DNA of 64,000 bases, from the NCBI GenBank assembly GCA_963737705.1, contig CAVTTP010000008.1, forward strand, positions 1-64,000. Reading direction: 5' to 3'. A program made the position numbers and the translations under genes. This document shows, one piece after another, positions 7,595-15,556 of this stretch. Source of the DNA: PALSA-607 sp963737705. GTDB taxonomy: Bacteria > Actinomycetota > Actinomycetes > Acidothermales > Acidothermaceae. Under the pieces are notes generated by a model, which worked only from the letters and a program-made list of their open reading frames with translations, was not told where the DNA came from and searched no databases. Position 1 is the first letter of the stretch; the number at the start of each line of letters is the position of its first letter.

Positions 7595-8620
7595 CTACTC
7601 GGCCGGGGAAGCGACTTGCGAGCCGGTTTGGCCTAAGTCGTCCGGGCAGTAACCGTGGGCCACGACGAACTGGCGCAGTGCGGGCTCGTAGCCGGCCACA
7701 GCCAAAGCGCTGGCCGGGTCAGTCGGATCGACGAGGTGGCCGAGTTGCCGCTGATGGTCGATGAAGCTCCACGCGCTCGCTGCGTTTCCGAGCGCGCATT
7801 CATCAGCGAGGTAGCCGGCCAGCGATCCGAGTTTTTCCGGTTGCGACGGGTCGTTGAACAGCGCGAGGTAGTTCTGCGCGTCGTCCGCCACAAGGTCAAG
7901 ATGCTGCCTGGTCACGTCGGCCAACGCGGTCCCGTTCCAGGCGAACAGTTGGACCGGCGGCCCCGAGCCGGCAAACGATCCGAACTGATACGCGAACGCG
8001 TTATCGGCGCTCACGAGGAGCGGGCCACTTGCGGTCTGGCGAAACCACGGCGAGTAGTTGCCGAAGTCATGATCCACTGCGGGGCCGCCTACCGACGGAA
8101 CGGCGCGAACGGTGAAGCAGCAATGCGCTCCGCCGGTGGTGAGCGCAAGCAGCGCAACTGGCGCGGCACCTTCGCTGAACCGGCCTAGACACAACGAACC
8201 CGCAGTGTCGACGTCCGCGCTTTCGGACTCTTGCGCTTGGGTCTCGATGATGAACAAGTCGACGCTGGGCGTGCTGGCGGGTGCGGTGACAGCGAGGGTG
8301 ACGGCCAGGTGCCCGGCGCGAGTGATCGTAAGGACGCCGTCGTTTAGTGCGCTCGGCTCGACGCCGTCGCTAGCGCTCGTTCCGGTTAACACCGCGGTGG
8401 TGTCGCCGAGGGAGACTTGCTGGCGGACCTGGGCACCGACCCGCTGGCTGAAGATGTCCGAGGAGCTGCAGGCGTAGCCCGCAGGGGCAGCGGACGATGA
8501 GGCGGACGGCGGGGTGGCGCGCGGCGGCTGGGTCGCGACGGTTGCGGCCTGCGAGGCGCAGCCCGCGATCAAGGTCAGGACGGCCGCGAATGCGGGCAGC
8601 AAGAATCGAACGGGCGGCAC
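7595..8620 (-). CDS. Putative lipoprotein of unknown function
   Basis: A secreted lipoprotein with hydrophobic FLLPAFAAVLTLIAGC ending in a lipobox Cys. The frame is open back to 8713, inside the GT20 gene. I prefer GTG at 8618-8620 (VPPVRFLL, 341 residues), which gives a compact signal peptide; GTG at 8663-8665 is an alternative and neither has a good binding site. The mature part has a Ser/Ala/Pro-rich linker, then a globular region with GGAHCCFTVRAVP and several Cys residues. The family is not recognised. It lies directly downstream of the GT20 gene on the same strand and may share its transcript. Confidence 0.7.
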   Translation of the reverse strand: MPPVRFLLPAFAAVLTLIAGCASQAATVATQPPRATPPSASSSAAPAGYACSSSDIFSQRVGAQVRQQVSLGDTTAVLTGTSASDGVEPSALNDGVLTITRAGHLAVTLAVTAPASTPSVDLFIIETQAQESESADVDTAGSLCLGRFSEGAAPVALLALTTGGAHCCFTVRAVPSVGGPAVDHDFGNYSPWFRQTASGPLLVSADNAFAYQFGSFAGSGPPVQLFAWNGTALADVTRQHLDLVADDAQNYLALFNDPSQPEKLGSLAGYLADECALGNAASAWSFIDHQRQLGHLVDPTDPASALAVAGYEPALRQFVVAHGYCPDDLGQTGSQVASPAE

Positions 8621-8675
8621 GACTGATAGACGCGCTGAAGGGGTCGGCGGTTGCCTGCGGTGCACATTTCCAAAG

Positions 8676-10250
8676 CTAGGACCAGAGGCCGGTGATCTCC
8701 GACAGGTCAGCAAGCTGAAACGCGAGCCATTTCGCGACGTCGTTGGCCTGCACGATGTCCGCGGCGGCTTCGCGCAGTTCTCGACGACGGGCTGCGGGCA
8801 TCATCAATGCCTCGTACAGGGCATCGGCCTGCTGCTGGATGTCGAACGGATAGAGCGTCACCGCAAACGCGCCCAGTTCTTCGTGGGCGCCGGTGTTCTC
8901 CGACAGCGCCAGCACCGCGTCGCGCCGCGAGACCGAGACCGCCTCCTTGGCAACCAGGTTCATGCCGTCGGCGATCGAGTTGACCATGACCACGTCGCAG
9001 ATCGTGTAGGCAGCCACCGCGGTCGGGAAGTCTTCGTGCAGTCGCAGATCGATCGGCGCCTCGCCTTGCCTGGTGTACCTGGCATTGACGCGGGCGACGA
9101 CCGAGCCGATGTCGGCGACGTACTGCGCGTACTCGGGCACGTCGAGTCGGCTCGGTTGCAGGAACGCCAGAAAGCGCACCTTGCCGACGAGTTCGGGGTG
9201 ATCGTCGAGCAGCTTCTCGAAGGCCAGGAAGCCGCGAATGATGTTCTTCGACGGGTCGGTGCGATCGACCCGCACGATGAGCTTCGCGTCGTCGGTCACC
9301 AGCCACTGCTCGAGGTCGTCGAGGCGGTTTCGCACCGCCTTGCTCCCAGCGGTCTCGACCAGTGTGGCGACGTCAATCGAGATGGGATACGTCCGCGCTG
9401 TTACGGTGCGCGGCCCGACGTCCACTGTCATCTTGTTGAGATCGATCGTTAGTCCGAGCAACTCCTGCGCGCACAGCAGGAAGTTGCGGGCGAAGCGCTC
9501 GGTGTGAAACGCCACCACGTCGTTGCCGAGCAGGCCGTAGAGCAGCCGCTCGCGCATGTCGGGCGGCAACACCCGCCAGGCGTCGGGTCCTGGCCACGGA
9601 ATGTGTACGAAATGTGAGAGGACGACGTCGGGGCAGCGTTGCCGGACCAAGTCCGCTACGAGATAGAAGTGGTAGTCGTGCAGCATCACCAGTGCTCGGC
9701 CGCCGCGCTGCTCGACTTCGCGGGCGACCGCATCGGCGAAGGTCCGGTTGACGCTGACGTAGCCGTCCTCGAACGCGTCGCGCTCGCGCTGGCCGATGTT
9801 AGGGGAGTAGCTGAGTTCGTACAGACCGTGCTGGATGAACCACAGGAGGGGGTTCGAGATCACGCCGTAGAAGTCCTCGTGCGCGAAGGGATCGGTCTCA
9901 ACGAAGCGGATCTGCAGGCTGCCCTCGGCGTCGCCTTGCGTGATCTTCGGCTGCGCCGACATTGATACGTGCAGGCTCGCGTCCTTGTATTCGCGGGCGA
10001 CCACGACATCTTCGTCGGTGCTCGCAGCACAAACCCATACGGCGTCGTTGAGTTGTCCGGCCAAGCCGACTAGGGCAGTGACCAGGCCGCCCGCGCCCCG
10101 CCGAGCCTTGCGAACGCCGCCCTCTTCGTAGAATGCGATCGGCGCGCGGTGTGACAAAACGACGACCGGTACCTCGAACTCTTTCGGATCAACTGGATGC
10201 CTCTGAGCGGGCCGGTCGGTGGGGACCTCGATCGGGCCTGTATCTGTCAC
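8676..10250 (-). CDS. otsA: Trehalose-6-phosphate synthase-like glycosyltransferase (GT20)
   Basis: A 524-residue GT20-family protein. Trehalose-6-phosphate synthase joins NDP-glucose to glucose-6-phosphate in the cytosol. Seen: the N-terminal GAGGLVTAL loop (53-61), FVHIPWPG, LLGNDVVAFHTERFARNFL, and the nucleotide-binding region RVDRTDPSKNIIRGFLAFE, where the usual DYSKG-type motif is replaced by DPSKN. ALSENTGAHEELG corresponds to the C-terminal sugar-nucleotide site. The Arg and Lys expected to bind phosphate are kept. The variant motif is common in one actinobacterial clade, so the precise acceptor may not be glucose-6-phosphate. The start is GTG at 10248-10250. No otsB is next to it. 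Confidence 0.8.
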   Translation of the reverse strand: MTDTGPIEVPTDRPAQRHPVDPKEFEVPVVVLSHRAPIAFYEEGGVRKARRGAGGLVTALVGLAGQLNDAVWVCAASTDEDVVVAREYKDASLHVSMSAQPKITQGDAEGSLQIRFVETDPFAHEDFYGVISNPLLWFIQHGLYELSYSPNIGQRERDAFEDGYVSVNRTFADAVAREVEQRGGRALVMLHDYHFYLVADLVRQRCPDVVLSHFVHIPWPGPDAWRVLPPDMRERLLYGLLGNDVVAFHTERFARNFLLCAQELLGLTIDLNKMTVDVGPRTVTARTYPISIDVATLVETAGSKAVRNRLDDLEQWLVTDDAKLIVRVDRTDPSKNIIRGFLAFEKLLDDHPELVGKVRFLAFLQPSRLDVPEYAQYVADIGSVVARVNARYTRQGEAPIDLRLHEDFPTAVAAYTICDVVMVNSIADGMNLVAKEAVSVSRRDAVLALSENTGAHEELGAFAVTLYPFDIQQQADALYEALMMPAARRRELREAAADIVQANDVAKWLAFQLADLSEITGLWS

Positions 10251-10281
10251 AACTGTCTCCTACCCATGGCAAGCTCGCACC

Positions 10282-10944
10282 ATGCCGCCTGCCGTTCCCG
10301 TCTACCTCGAGGCAGGCCCCACGCGGGTCTTCGCGTGCTCCGTCGACTGGCCAGGGTGGTGCCGCCGGGCGAAGACTGACGAGGAGGCACTGGACGCCCT
10401 TGCCACGTATGCACCTCGCTACGCGGTGGTCGCGAAGCGCGCCGGTCTGCGCTTTCCTGCCGCCGCCCATCTAACGTTCGACGTCGTCGAACAGATCCCC
10501 TGGCGCGGCGGCAAAGCTTTCTCATACGTCGACTTCGGCTCCCTCGGGTCAGCAGCGCAGCTCGACAGCGAGCCGCTCACGGCTGCGCAGTCGAAGCGGC
10601 TCGCAACGTTGGTCGAGGCCGCGTGGGCTGAGCTCGACGACGTCGTCGCTGGCGCCCCGGCGCAGCTGCGCAAAGGCCCGCGCGGCGGCGGTCGTGATCG
10701 CGACGCGGTCTTCGCCCACGTCGTCGCCGCAGAGATCGCCTACGCGCGCAAACTCGGCGTCCGGCATAAAACCCCGCAGGATCATGACGGGATTGCGGCG
10801 GAGCGAGCTGACCTCTTGAATGCCATCCGCGATGCGCGAGCCGGCGCGCCTGCAACCGCGAAGGGTTGGTTGCCGAGGTACGCAGCGCGGCGCATCGCCT
10901 GGCACGTCCTTGATCACGCGTGGGAGATCCAGGACCGGAGCTGA
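10282..10944 (+). CDS. Uncharacterised protein: possible HicB-like N-terminus and DinB-like C-terminus
   Basis: A 220-residue protein read from the ATG at 10282 (MPPAVPVYLEAGPTRVFACS), divergent from the GT20 gene by 31 bp. The first 45 residues (VFACSVDWPGWCRRAKTDEE) resemble the partial RNase-H fold of HicB-type proteins. The remainder is helical, with HVVAAEIAYARKLGV and YAARRIAWHVLDHAWEIQDR, like DinB/DUF664 four-helix bundles with a metal-binding His pattern. Both assignments are by eye and moderate. No HicA-like toxin is adjacent, so a toxin-antitoxin role is not supported. A 16-bp tandem repeat begins at its stop codon. Confidence 0.65.
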   Translation: MPPAVPVYLEAGPTRVFACSVDWPGWCRRAKTDEEALDALATYAPRYAVVAKRAGLRFPAAAHLTFDVVEQIPWRGGKAFSYVDFGSLGSAAQLDSEPLTAAQSKRLATLVEAAWAELDDVVAGAPAQLRKGPRGGGRDRDAVFAHVVAAEIAYARKLGVRHKTPQDHDGIAAERADLLNAIRDARAGAPATAKGWLPRYAARRIAWHVLDHAWEIQDRS

Positions 10945-11006
10945 GGCCTGCTGGAGCTGAGGTCTGCTGGTTCCGAGGCCTGCTGGTTCTGACGCTGGCT
11001 GGTTAG
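10943..11006. repeat. 16-bp tandem repeat, four copies, starting in a stop codon
   Basis: Copies at 10943-10958, 10959-10974, 10975-10990 and 10991-11006 (type GAGGCCTGCTGGTTCT; the fourth is diverged). The first copy overlaps the TGA at 10942-10944. The array fills almost the whole gap before the DUF885 gene. Confidence 0.9.
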
Positions 11007-11015
11007 GGTGGCGGG

Positions 11016-12671
11016 ATGACGAATAGCACCCCCGATGTCACCCCCCATCTCAGTGAGGTGGCGGTCACCACCCAAAGCTTCGAGGCGTTCGCGTCCGCGG
11101 CGGTCGAGGACATCCTGGTCAGACAGCCGGTCATGGCGAGTTCGCTCGGCGATCACCGCTTCGACGATCGTCTCGACGATCTGCACCCAGCGGTGCTCGA
11201 CGAGGAGCGCACGGCGATCGCGGCTCGCCTCGTCGAACTGCATCAGTGGGACGACGTGCAGTTGCCCATCGGGCACCGCGTCGACGCCGAAGTACTCAGC
11301 GTGCGACTGCGCGATCGGCTCTTCGATATCGAGGAAGACGGCGAGTACACCTGGAACCCGCTCGCGGCGAATCCGGGTACGGCGCTCTATCTGCTGCTCG
11401 CGCGCGACTACGCGCCACTGCACGATCGACTGCGTAGTGCGGGGTCGCGGTTGCGCCAGATTCCCGAGCAGCTCGAGGTCGCGCGCGAAACGCTGCACGA
11501 CATGCCGCGGGTGCACGTCGAGACCGCGATCGGCCAGTTCGGCGGCACGCTGGGTTTGGTCGACGACATCGCTCGCGAGATCGCCGACGTGCCAGATCTC
11601 CGACGCGAGGTCGAGCCCGCAGTCGAGGCCGCCCGCGCTGCACTCAACACGCACATCGAGTGGCTGACTGCGGAGCTCGACAGCGCCGCCGGCGATCCGC
11701 GTCTTGGGCGCGAGACGTTTGCGCGCAAGCTCAGCCTGGTGCTCGACGTGGAGATGACACCTGAGCAGGTTCTGCAGGCTGCGATGGACGAACTGTTGGT
11801 GCTCGAGGACCGGATCGCGCAGGTGGCCTCACAGCTCGGCGGAACGCCGCGCGAGGTGCTTGACCGGCTGGCACTCGACGCGCCCACCAACGACACGATC
11901 GTGGCGGTCGCGGAGGAGGCGCTGGCCGAGGCGACTTCGTTTGTCGCTGAGCACGAGCTCATCACGATGTACGACGACCCGGTCGAGGTCATCGTGATGC
12001 CCGAGATCCACCGCGGGGTAGCAGTCGCCTACTGCGATCCCCCCGGGCCACTCGATCCGCCGGGCACGACGACCTTCTTCGCAATCTCGCCGACACCGAC
12101 CGATTGGCCGGCCGAACGCGTTGCGTCGTTCTATCGCGAGGTCAACGTGCACAACCTTCGCAACCTGGTGATCCACGAGGCGATGCCTGGCCATGTCCTG
12201 CAACTGGCGCACAGCAGGCGGGGGCCGGTTCCGACGAGAGTGCATCAGACGTATTGGAGCGGACCCTTCGTCGAAGGTTGGGCGGTGTACGCCGAAGCCG
12301 AGATGGTGCGGCAGGGATTCGGTGGCCTGCCCGTCACGATGCAGCAGTTGAAGATGCGCCTGCGCGCGACGATCAACGCGGTGCTCGACGTTCGGGTGCA
12401 CTGCGACGGTCTCACCGAGGCCGAGGCGATGGAGTTGATGACCGGGCGCGGTCACCAGGAAGAGGGCGAAGCCGCCGGCAAGTGGCGGCGGGCGTTGCTC
12501 ACCAGTGCGCAGTTGTCGACCTACTACATCGGCGGGCGACAGGTGACCGACGTGGTCGAGCGGCTGCGGGCGGCGCACCCGCGCTGGTCGGACCGGCAGA
12601 TCCACGACACGATTCTGGGCAACGGGAACCCGCCGCCCAGACACCTGCCCGCGCTTCTGGGGCTGGAGTAA
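11016..12671 (+). CDS. DUF885 family predicted zinc metallohydrolase
   Basis: A 551-residue DUF885 protein. The core motif HEAMPGH (His387, Glu388, His393) and the later GPFVEGWAVYAEAEM, which supplies a further Glu, match the metal site of this family of predicted metallopeptidases. No signal peptide is seen, so it is probably cytosolic. It may cleave peptides or amides, but no substrate is established for this subgroup. The length is typical. The ATG lies 10 bases after the 16-bp repeat array, with GGGTGGCGGG-type weak binding. A pirin gene follows 81 bases downstream on the same strand. Confidence 0.85.
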   Translation: MTNSTPDVTPHLSEVAVTTQSFEAFASAAVEDILVRQPVMASSLGDHRFDDRLDDLHPAVLDEERTAIAARLVELHQWDDVQLPIGHRVDAEVLSVRLRDRLFDIEEDGEYTWNPLAANPGTALYLLLARDYAPLHDRLRSAGSRLRQIPEQLEVARETLHDMPRVHVETAIGQFGGTLGLVDDIAREIADVPDLRREVEPAVEAARAALNTHIEWLTAELDSAAGDPRLGRETFARKLSLVLDVEMTPEQVLQAAMDELLVLEDRIAQVASQLGGTPREVLDRLALDAPTNDTIVAVAEEALAEATSFVAEHELITMYDDPVEVIVMPEIHRGVAVAYCDPPGPLDPPGTTTFFAISPTPTDWPAERVASFYREVNVHNLRNLVIHEAMPGHVLQLAHSRRGPVPTRVHQTYWSGPFVEGWAVYAEAEMVRQGFGGLPVTMQQLKMRLRATINAVLDVRVHCDGLTEAEAMELMTGRGHQEEGEAAGKWRRALLTSAQLSTYYIGGRQVTDVVERLRAAHPRWSDRQIHDTILGNGNPPPRHLPALLGLE

Positions 12672-12752
12672 GGCGCTCGGAATGATTGCGTGTGCAACCA
12701 TGTTCAGCAGGGAGATGGCAGCCCGACTGGGCCGCTGAACGAGGAGGACCCG

Positions 12753-13742
12753 ATGCCTGCCGTGACCGCCCCGAACCCGCTGGCGCTCCCGCGAGTGCCG
12801 CTGACCGACCCCCAGCTTGACCGCGACCGGCCGGTGCTGTCGGTCACTACCGCGCCGTCCGGCCTTGAAGGTGAAGGCTTTCCGGTGCGCCGCGCGTTCC
12901 ACGGTGTCGACCTGCGTGCGCTCGACCCGTTCATTCACATGGACCAGATGGGTGAGGTCGAATACGCGCCGGGGGAGCCCAAGGGGACGCCGTGGCATCC
13001 GCATCGCGGCTTCGAGACCGTTACTTACATGATCGATGGGCTGTTCGAGCACCACGACTCCAACGGCGGCGGCGGCCTGATCACCAACGGCGACACGCAG
13101 TGGATGACTGCGGGCGCTGGGATTTTGCACATCGAGACCCCACCCGAGCACCTGGTCGCGAGCGGCGGTCTCTTCCACGGCTTTCAGTTGTGGGTCAACC
13201 TGCCGAAGGCGATGAAGTTTGCGGCGCCGCGCTACCAAGACATCCGTGCGAGCGAAGTGTCACTACTTGCTTCGCCGGACGGCGGGGTGTTGCTGCGAGT
13301 GATTGCCGGAAACGTCGCCGGTCACCCAGGCCCTGGCGTCACTCACACGCCGATCGCCTTGGTGCACGCGACGCTGTCGCCGGGAGCGTCACTGACGCTG
13401 CCGTGGCAGCCCGACTACAACGCGCTCGTCTATACCCTGGCCGGCCGGGGGTCGGTCGGCGCAGCCCGGCGTCCGATCTCGATGGGTCAGCTTGCGGTAT
13501 TCGGCGATGGCGACACCGTCACCATCGCTGCGGATCAGACACAGGAAACCCGCAGCCCGACCATGGACGTCTTGATCCTGGGCGGCCAGCCGATCAAGGA
13601 GCCGGTTGCGATGTACGGCCCGTTCGTGATGAACACCAAGGCCGAGGTCATGCAGGCGTTCGAGGACTACCAAGCTGGTCGGCTCGGCAGCATTCCGGCA
13701 GCACACGCGGGAGTTCAAGGCTCAACAGACGACGACGCCTAG
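12753..13742 (+). CDS. Pirin family protein
   Basis: A 329-residue bicupin. The start is ATG at 12753, with GAGGAGG just upstream (12740-12746); the frame is open further back but without a binding site. The pirin metal site is visible in the N-terminal cupin: HPHRGFETV supplies two His, and GILHIETP supplies the His and Glu expected for Fe(II) or another metal. In bacteria pirins act as quercetinases or as redox-linked modulators; nothing here chooses between them. The stop codon lies inside a 14-bp tandem repeat. It converges on the diguanylate cyclase gene. Confidence 0.9.
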   Translation: MPAVTAPNPLALPRVPLTDPQLDRDRPVLSVTTAPSGLEGEGFPVRRAFHGVDLRALDPFIHMDQMGEVEYAPGEPKGTPWHPHRGFETVTYMIDGLFEHHDSNGGGGLITNGDTQWMTAGAGILHIETPPEHLVASGGLFHGFQLWVNLPKAMKFAAPRYQDIRASEVSLLASPDGGVLLRVIAGNVAGHPGPGVTHTPIALVHATLSPGASLTLPWQPDYNALVYTLAGRGSVGAARRPISMGQLAVFGDGDTVTIAADQTQETRSPTMDVLILGGQPIKEPVAMYGPFVMNTKAEVMQAFEDYQAGRLGSIPAAHAGVQGSTDDDA

Positions 13743-13775
13743 GACCTGACGCCTAGGACCTGACGCCTAGGACCT
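13734..13775. repeat. 14-bp tandem repeat, three perfect copies, over two stop codons
   Basis: GACGCCTAGGACCT at 13734-13747, 13748-13761 and 13762-13775, identical. The pirin stop (TAG 13740-13742) is in the first copy; the convergent GGDEF gene stop (13774-13776) is at the end of the third. The unit is not a multiple of three. Each copy holds CCTAGG, an inverted repeat. Confidence 0.95.
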
Positions 13776-15135
13776 AGCGGGTCGACTCCTCTCGGGGACC
13801 CGACAGGTCGATGACGACACCGGGCTCGGCTGCGGCGACACGCACGCAGTCGCGGCCCGCTGCCTTCGCGACGTAGAGCGCAGTGTCGGCCGCGTCGAGG
13901 AGCCGGTGCAGATCGCCGCCCGTGACTGACAGTTCGCTGACGCCAACCGAGACGGTGACGCTGATCCACTCACCGCTGTCGGCGCGTACGCGGATGTCGC
14001 GAACCTGGGTGCGCAGCCGCTCGGCAGCACCTTCAGCGTCGAGCAGGTTGAGGCCAGACAGAACGGCGCCGAACTCCTCGCCACCCAGCCGGCCGACGAG
14101 GTCGCGTGGCCGCAGAGCCTGCGCGATCGTGCGGGCAACTGCGGCCAGCACTTCATCGCCGGCGAGGTGGCCGTACTTGTCGTTGACGGACTTGAAGTGG
14201 TCGACGTCGATCATCAAGATCGCGAGGTGGTCGTCGCTCGCCGCTGCTCGCTCGACTTCGCGGCCTGCAACTTCACGCCAGTACTGGGGATTCGCGACGT
14301 CGGTGAGAAGGTCGGTGCGGACAGCTTGGCGAAGTCCGCTGAATAGCTGGTGTTCGAGCAAGAGCACCGGCGGCAATAGCAGCACCGCGAGCATCGGTTC
14401 AGTGGCCCACAAGACGGCAGCCAATGTGCCAAGGCACGCCGCGACGGCGTCGACCACCAAGCCTTCGCGGTCTTGCAGGAACTTGCGTAGAGCCGCTGGA
14501 CCGGCGGTCATGACGACCACGGCGGCGATCAGGACAGCGTTCACGACCCAGTAGGTGAGGACCGCGAGTGCCAACGAAACGGCTGCGATGCCGCCCCTGG
14601 TGAACTGGCTTGCTGTGACGTTGGTGTCCATCGTTGCGTGCAGCACGAGCCGGTGGACCAGCGAGGCGCCACCGTACGCGAGCCCCAGAGACGCAGTCGT
14701 GTACACGTGCTTCAAGAGCTGTGCGCGATAGACCCGGGCATAGACGTAGCTGCGCAAGACGACCACGGTGACCATCACGTACGCCGGCGGAAGCAGCAGC
14801 GCGATCGGCAGCAGCCAGACCGCCATGAGATCCCTGGCGACGCGGTCCTGCCGAGTTCGTGGCCAGGCGAACCGCATCGATATCTCGGCGCTCGCGATTG
14901 CCGCAAACGCGAAGGTGCCAGCGACGCTGAGTTGCTGGTAGGCGGGAGCGTGCAGCGCAGCGCCGGCGAGCAGTTGCACGACGGCAGCGGCAAGTGCGGT
15001 GAGATACCCGGCGACGCCGGCGAGCACGACGACTCGGGCCGCCAAGGGCAGTTGCCACACGCTCCACGCAGTCCAGGGCCTGGCGCCCCGGAGCGTATTG
15101 CGTGTCACTTCTGCGGGTCTCCCGCCCTTCTTCAT
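13774..15135 (-). CDS. Membrane-bound diguanylate cyclase (GGDEF)
   Basis: A 453-residue protein with an N-terminal membrane domain of about seven or eight helices (roughly residues 28-270, MASE-like but not assignable), then a GGDEF domain. The active-site loop is GGEEF at residues 351-355, preceded five residues earlier by RPRD, a canonical RxxD inhibitory site. MIDVDHFKSVNDKYGHLAGD carries the metal and substrate residues. It should make c-di-GMP from two GTP and be product-inhibited. There is no EAL domain. The start ATG is at 15133-15135. Its stop lies within the 14-bp repeat. It is divergent from the hut leader. Confidence 0.92.
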   Translation of the reverse strand: MKKGGRPAEVTRNTLRGARPWTAWSVWQLPLAARVVVLAGVAGYLTALAAAVVQLLAGAALHAPAYQQLSVAGTFAFAAIASAEISMRFAWPRTRQDRVARDLMAVWLLPIALLLPPAYVMVTVVVLRSYVYARVYRAQLLKHVYTTASLGLAYGGASLVHRLVLHATMDTNVTASQFTRGGIAAVSLALAVLTYWVVNAVLIAAVVVMTAGPAALRKFLQDREGLVVDAVAACLGTLAAVLWATEPMLAVLLLPPVLLLEHQLFSGLRQAVRTDLLTDVANPQYWREVAGREVERAAASDDHLAILMIDVDHFKSVNDKYGHLAGDEVLAAVARTIAQALRPRDLVGRLGGEEFGAVLSGLNLLDAEGAAERLRTQVRDIRVRADSGEWISVTVSVGVSELSVTGGDLHRLLDAADTALYVAKAAGRDCVRVAAAEPGVVIDLSGPREESTR

Positions 15136-15401
15136 GAACCGGTCACATCACGCCCAGCAGGCCCCAGGAAGCAGCGAATCGGGCGACCTGCGCTGCGGAC
15201 TTTACGGGGTCTGGTCCGCCGTGTCACCGCTGTCCGGGTTAAGAATCCGGACAGAATGAGACTGATCGCTCACAAGTGATCTTGTTTGGCGGATCAAGGC
15301 TGATCAACGGCCGTAGGGGCCGATTCGGCCGGCAGGTCGACAAGTTCCTGCCGAGCACTCGCCCAGCACTTGCCCAGCACGTGCGAGGGAGGTGATCAAC
15401 C

Positions 15402-15425
15402 ATGCGCGATTGGTCTTGGGTCTAA
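15402..15425 (+). CDS. Candidate leader peptide (seven codons, two Trp) upstream of hutH
   Basis: ATG CGC GAT TGG TCT TGG GTC TAA encodes M-R-D-W-S-W-V. GGAGGTGATC (15388-15397) ends four bases before the ATG and matches ten consecutive bases of the 16S anti-Shine-Dalgarno complement, far better than any other site in the window. So short a product with such a strong site suggests that its translation, rather than the peptide, matters. Two Trp codons are striking, but the downstream pathway degrades histidine, so a simple amino-acid-starvation model does not fit. This is inference from sequence only. Confidence 0.5.
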   Translation: MRDWSWV

Positions 15426-15442
15426 GAGCTCGCAGCTAGTTA
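15422..15442 (+). promoter_or_regulatory. Small hairpin over the leader-peptide stop codon
   Basis: CTAAGAGCT and AGCTAGTTAG pair imperfectly around CGC directly at the stop codon of the leader ORF. A ribosome on the leader would disrupt it. Confidence 0.35.
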
Positions 15443-15476
15443 GAGAGCAACACTCGAGTAACGAACGACTGGAGAG

Positions 15477-15521
15477 TCTCGGGTGGCCGGATGCCTACGC
15501 CGGTCGTCCGGCCACCCGAGA
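15477..15521 (+). promoter_or_regulatory. 15-bp perfect stem-loop upstream of hutH
   Basis: TCTCGGGTGGCCGGA (15477-15491) is the exact reverse complement of TCCGGCCACCCGAGA (15507-15521); the loop is 15 bases. No T tract follows, so it is not a standard intrinsic terminator. It could be a transcript structure that controls hutH, or the DNA site of a repressor. Confidence 0.75.
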
Positions 15522-15556
15522 GCTCAGTGCGCTGCGAGCGCGGCAGACTGTCCCCC

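Larger units (their letters stand above)
15136..15556 (+). promoter_or_regulatory. Long leader of the hut operon
   Basis: This 421-base gap before hutH is rich in structure. It holds a hairpin CGGCAGG/CCTGCCG at about 15330-15353, an 11-bp tandem repeat CACTCGCCCAG/CACTTGCCCAG (15356-15377), a near-perfect Shine-Dalgarno with a seven-codon ORF (15402-15425), a hairpin at the end of that ORF, and a 15-bp perfect stem (15477-15521) that ends 35 bases before hutH. GATCAA is repeated several times. The promoter was not identified with confidence. The arrangement is like an attenuator or a translation-coupled riboregulator. Confidence 0.55.

Noticed and set aside
10282..10944. HicAB toxin-antitoxin locus
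   Set aside because: No HicA-like small gene lies next to the HicB-like segment.
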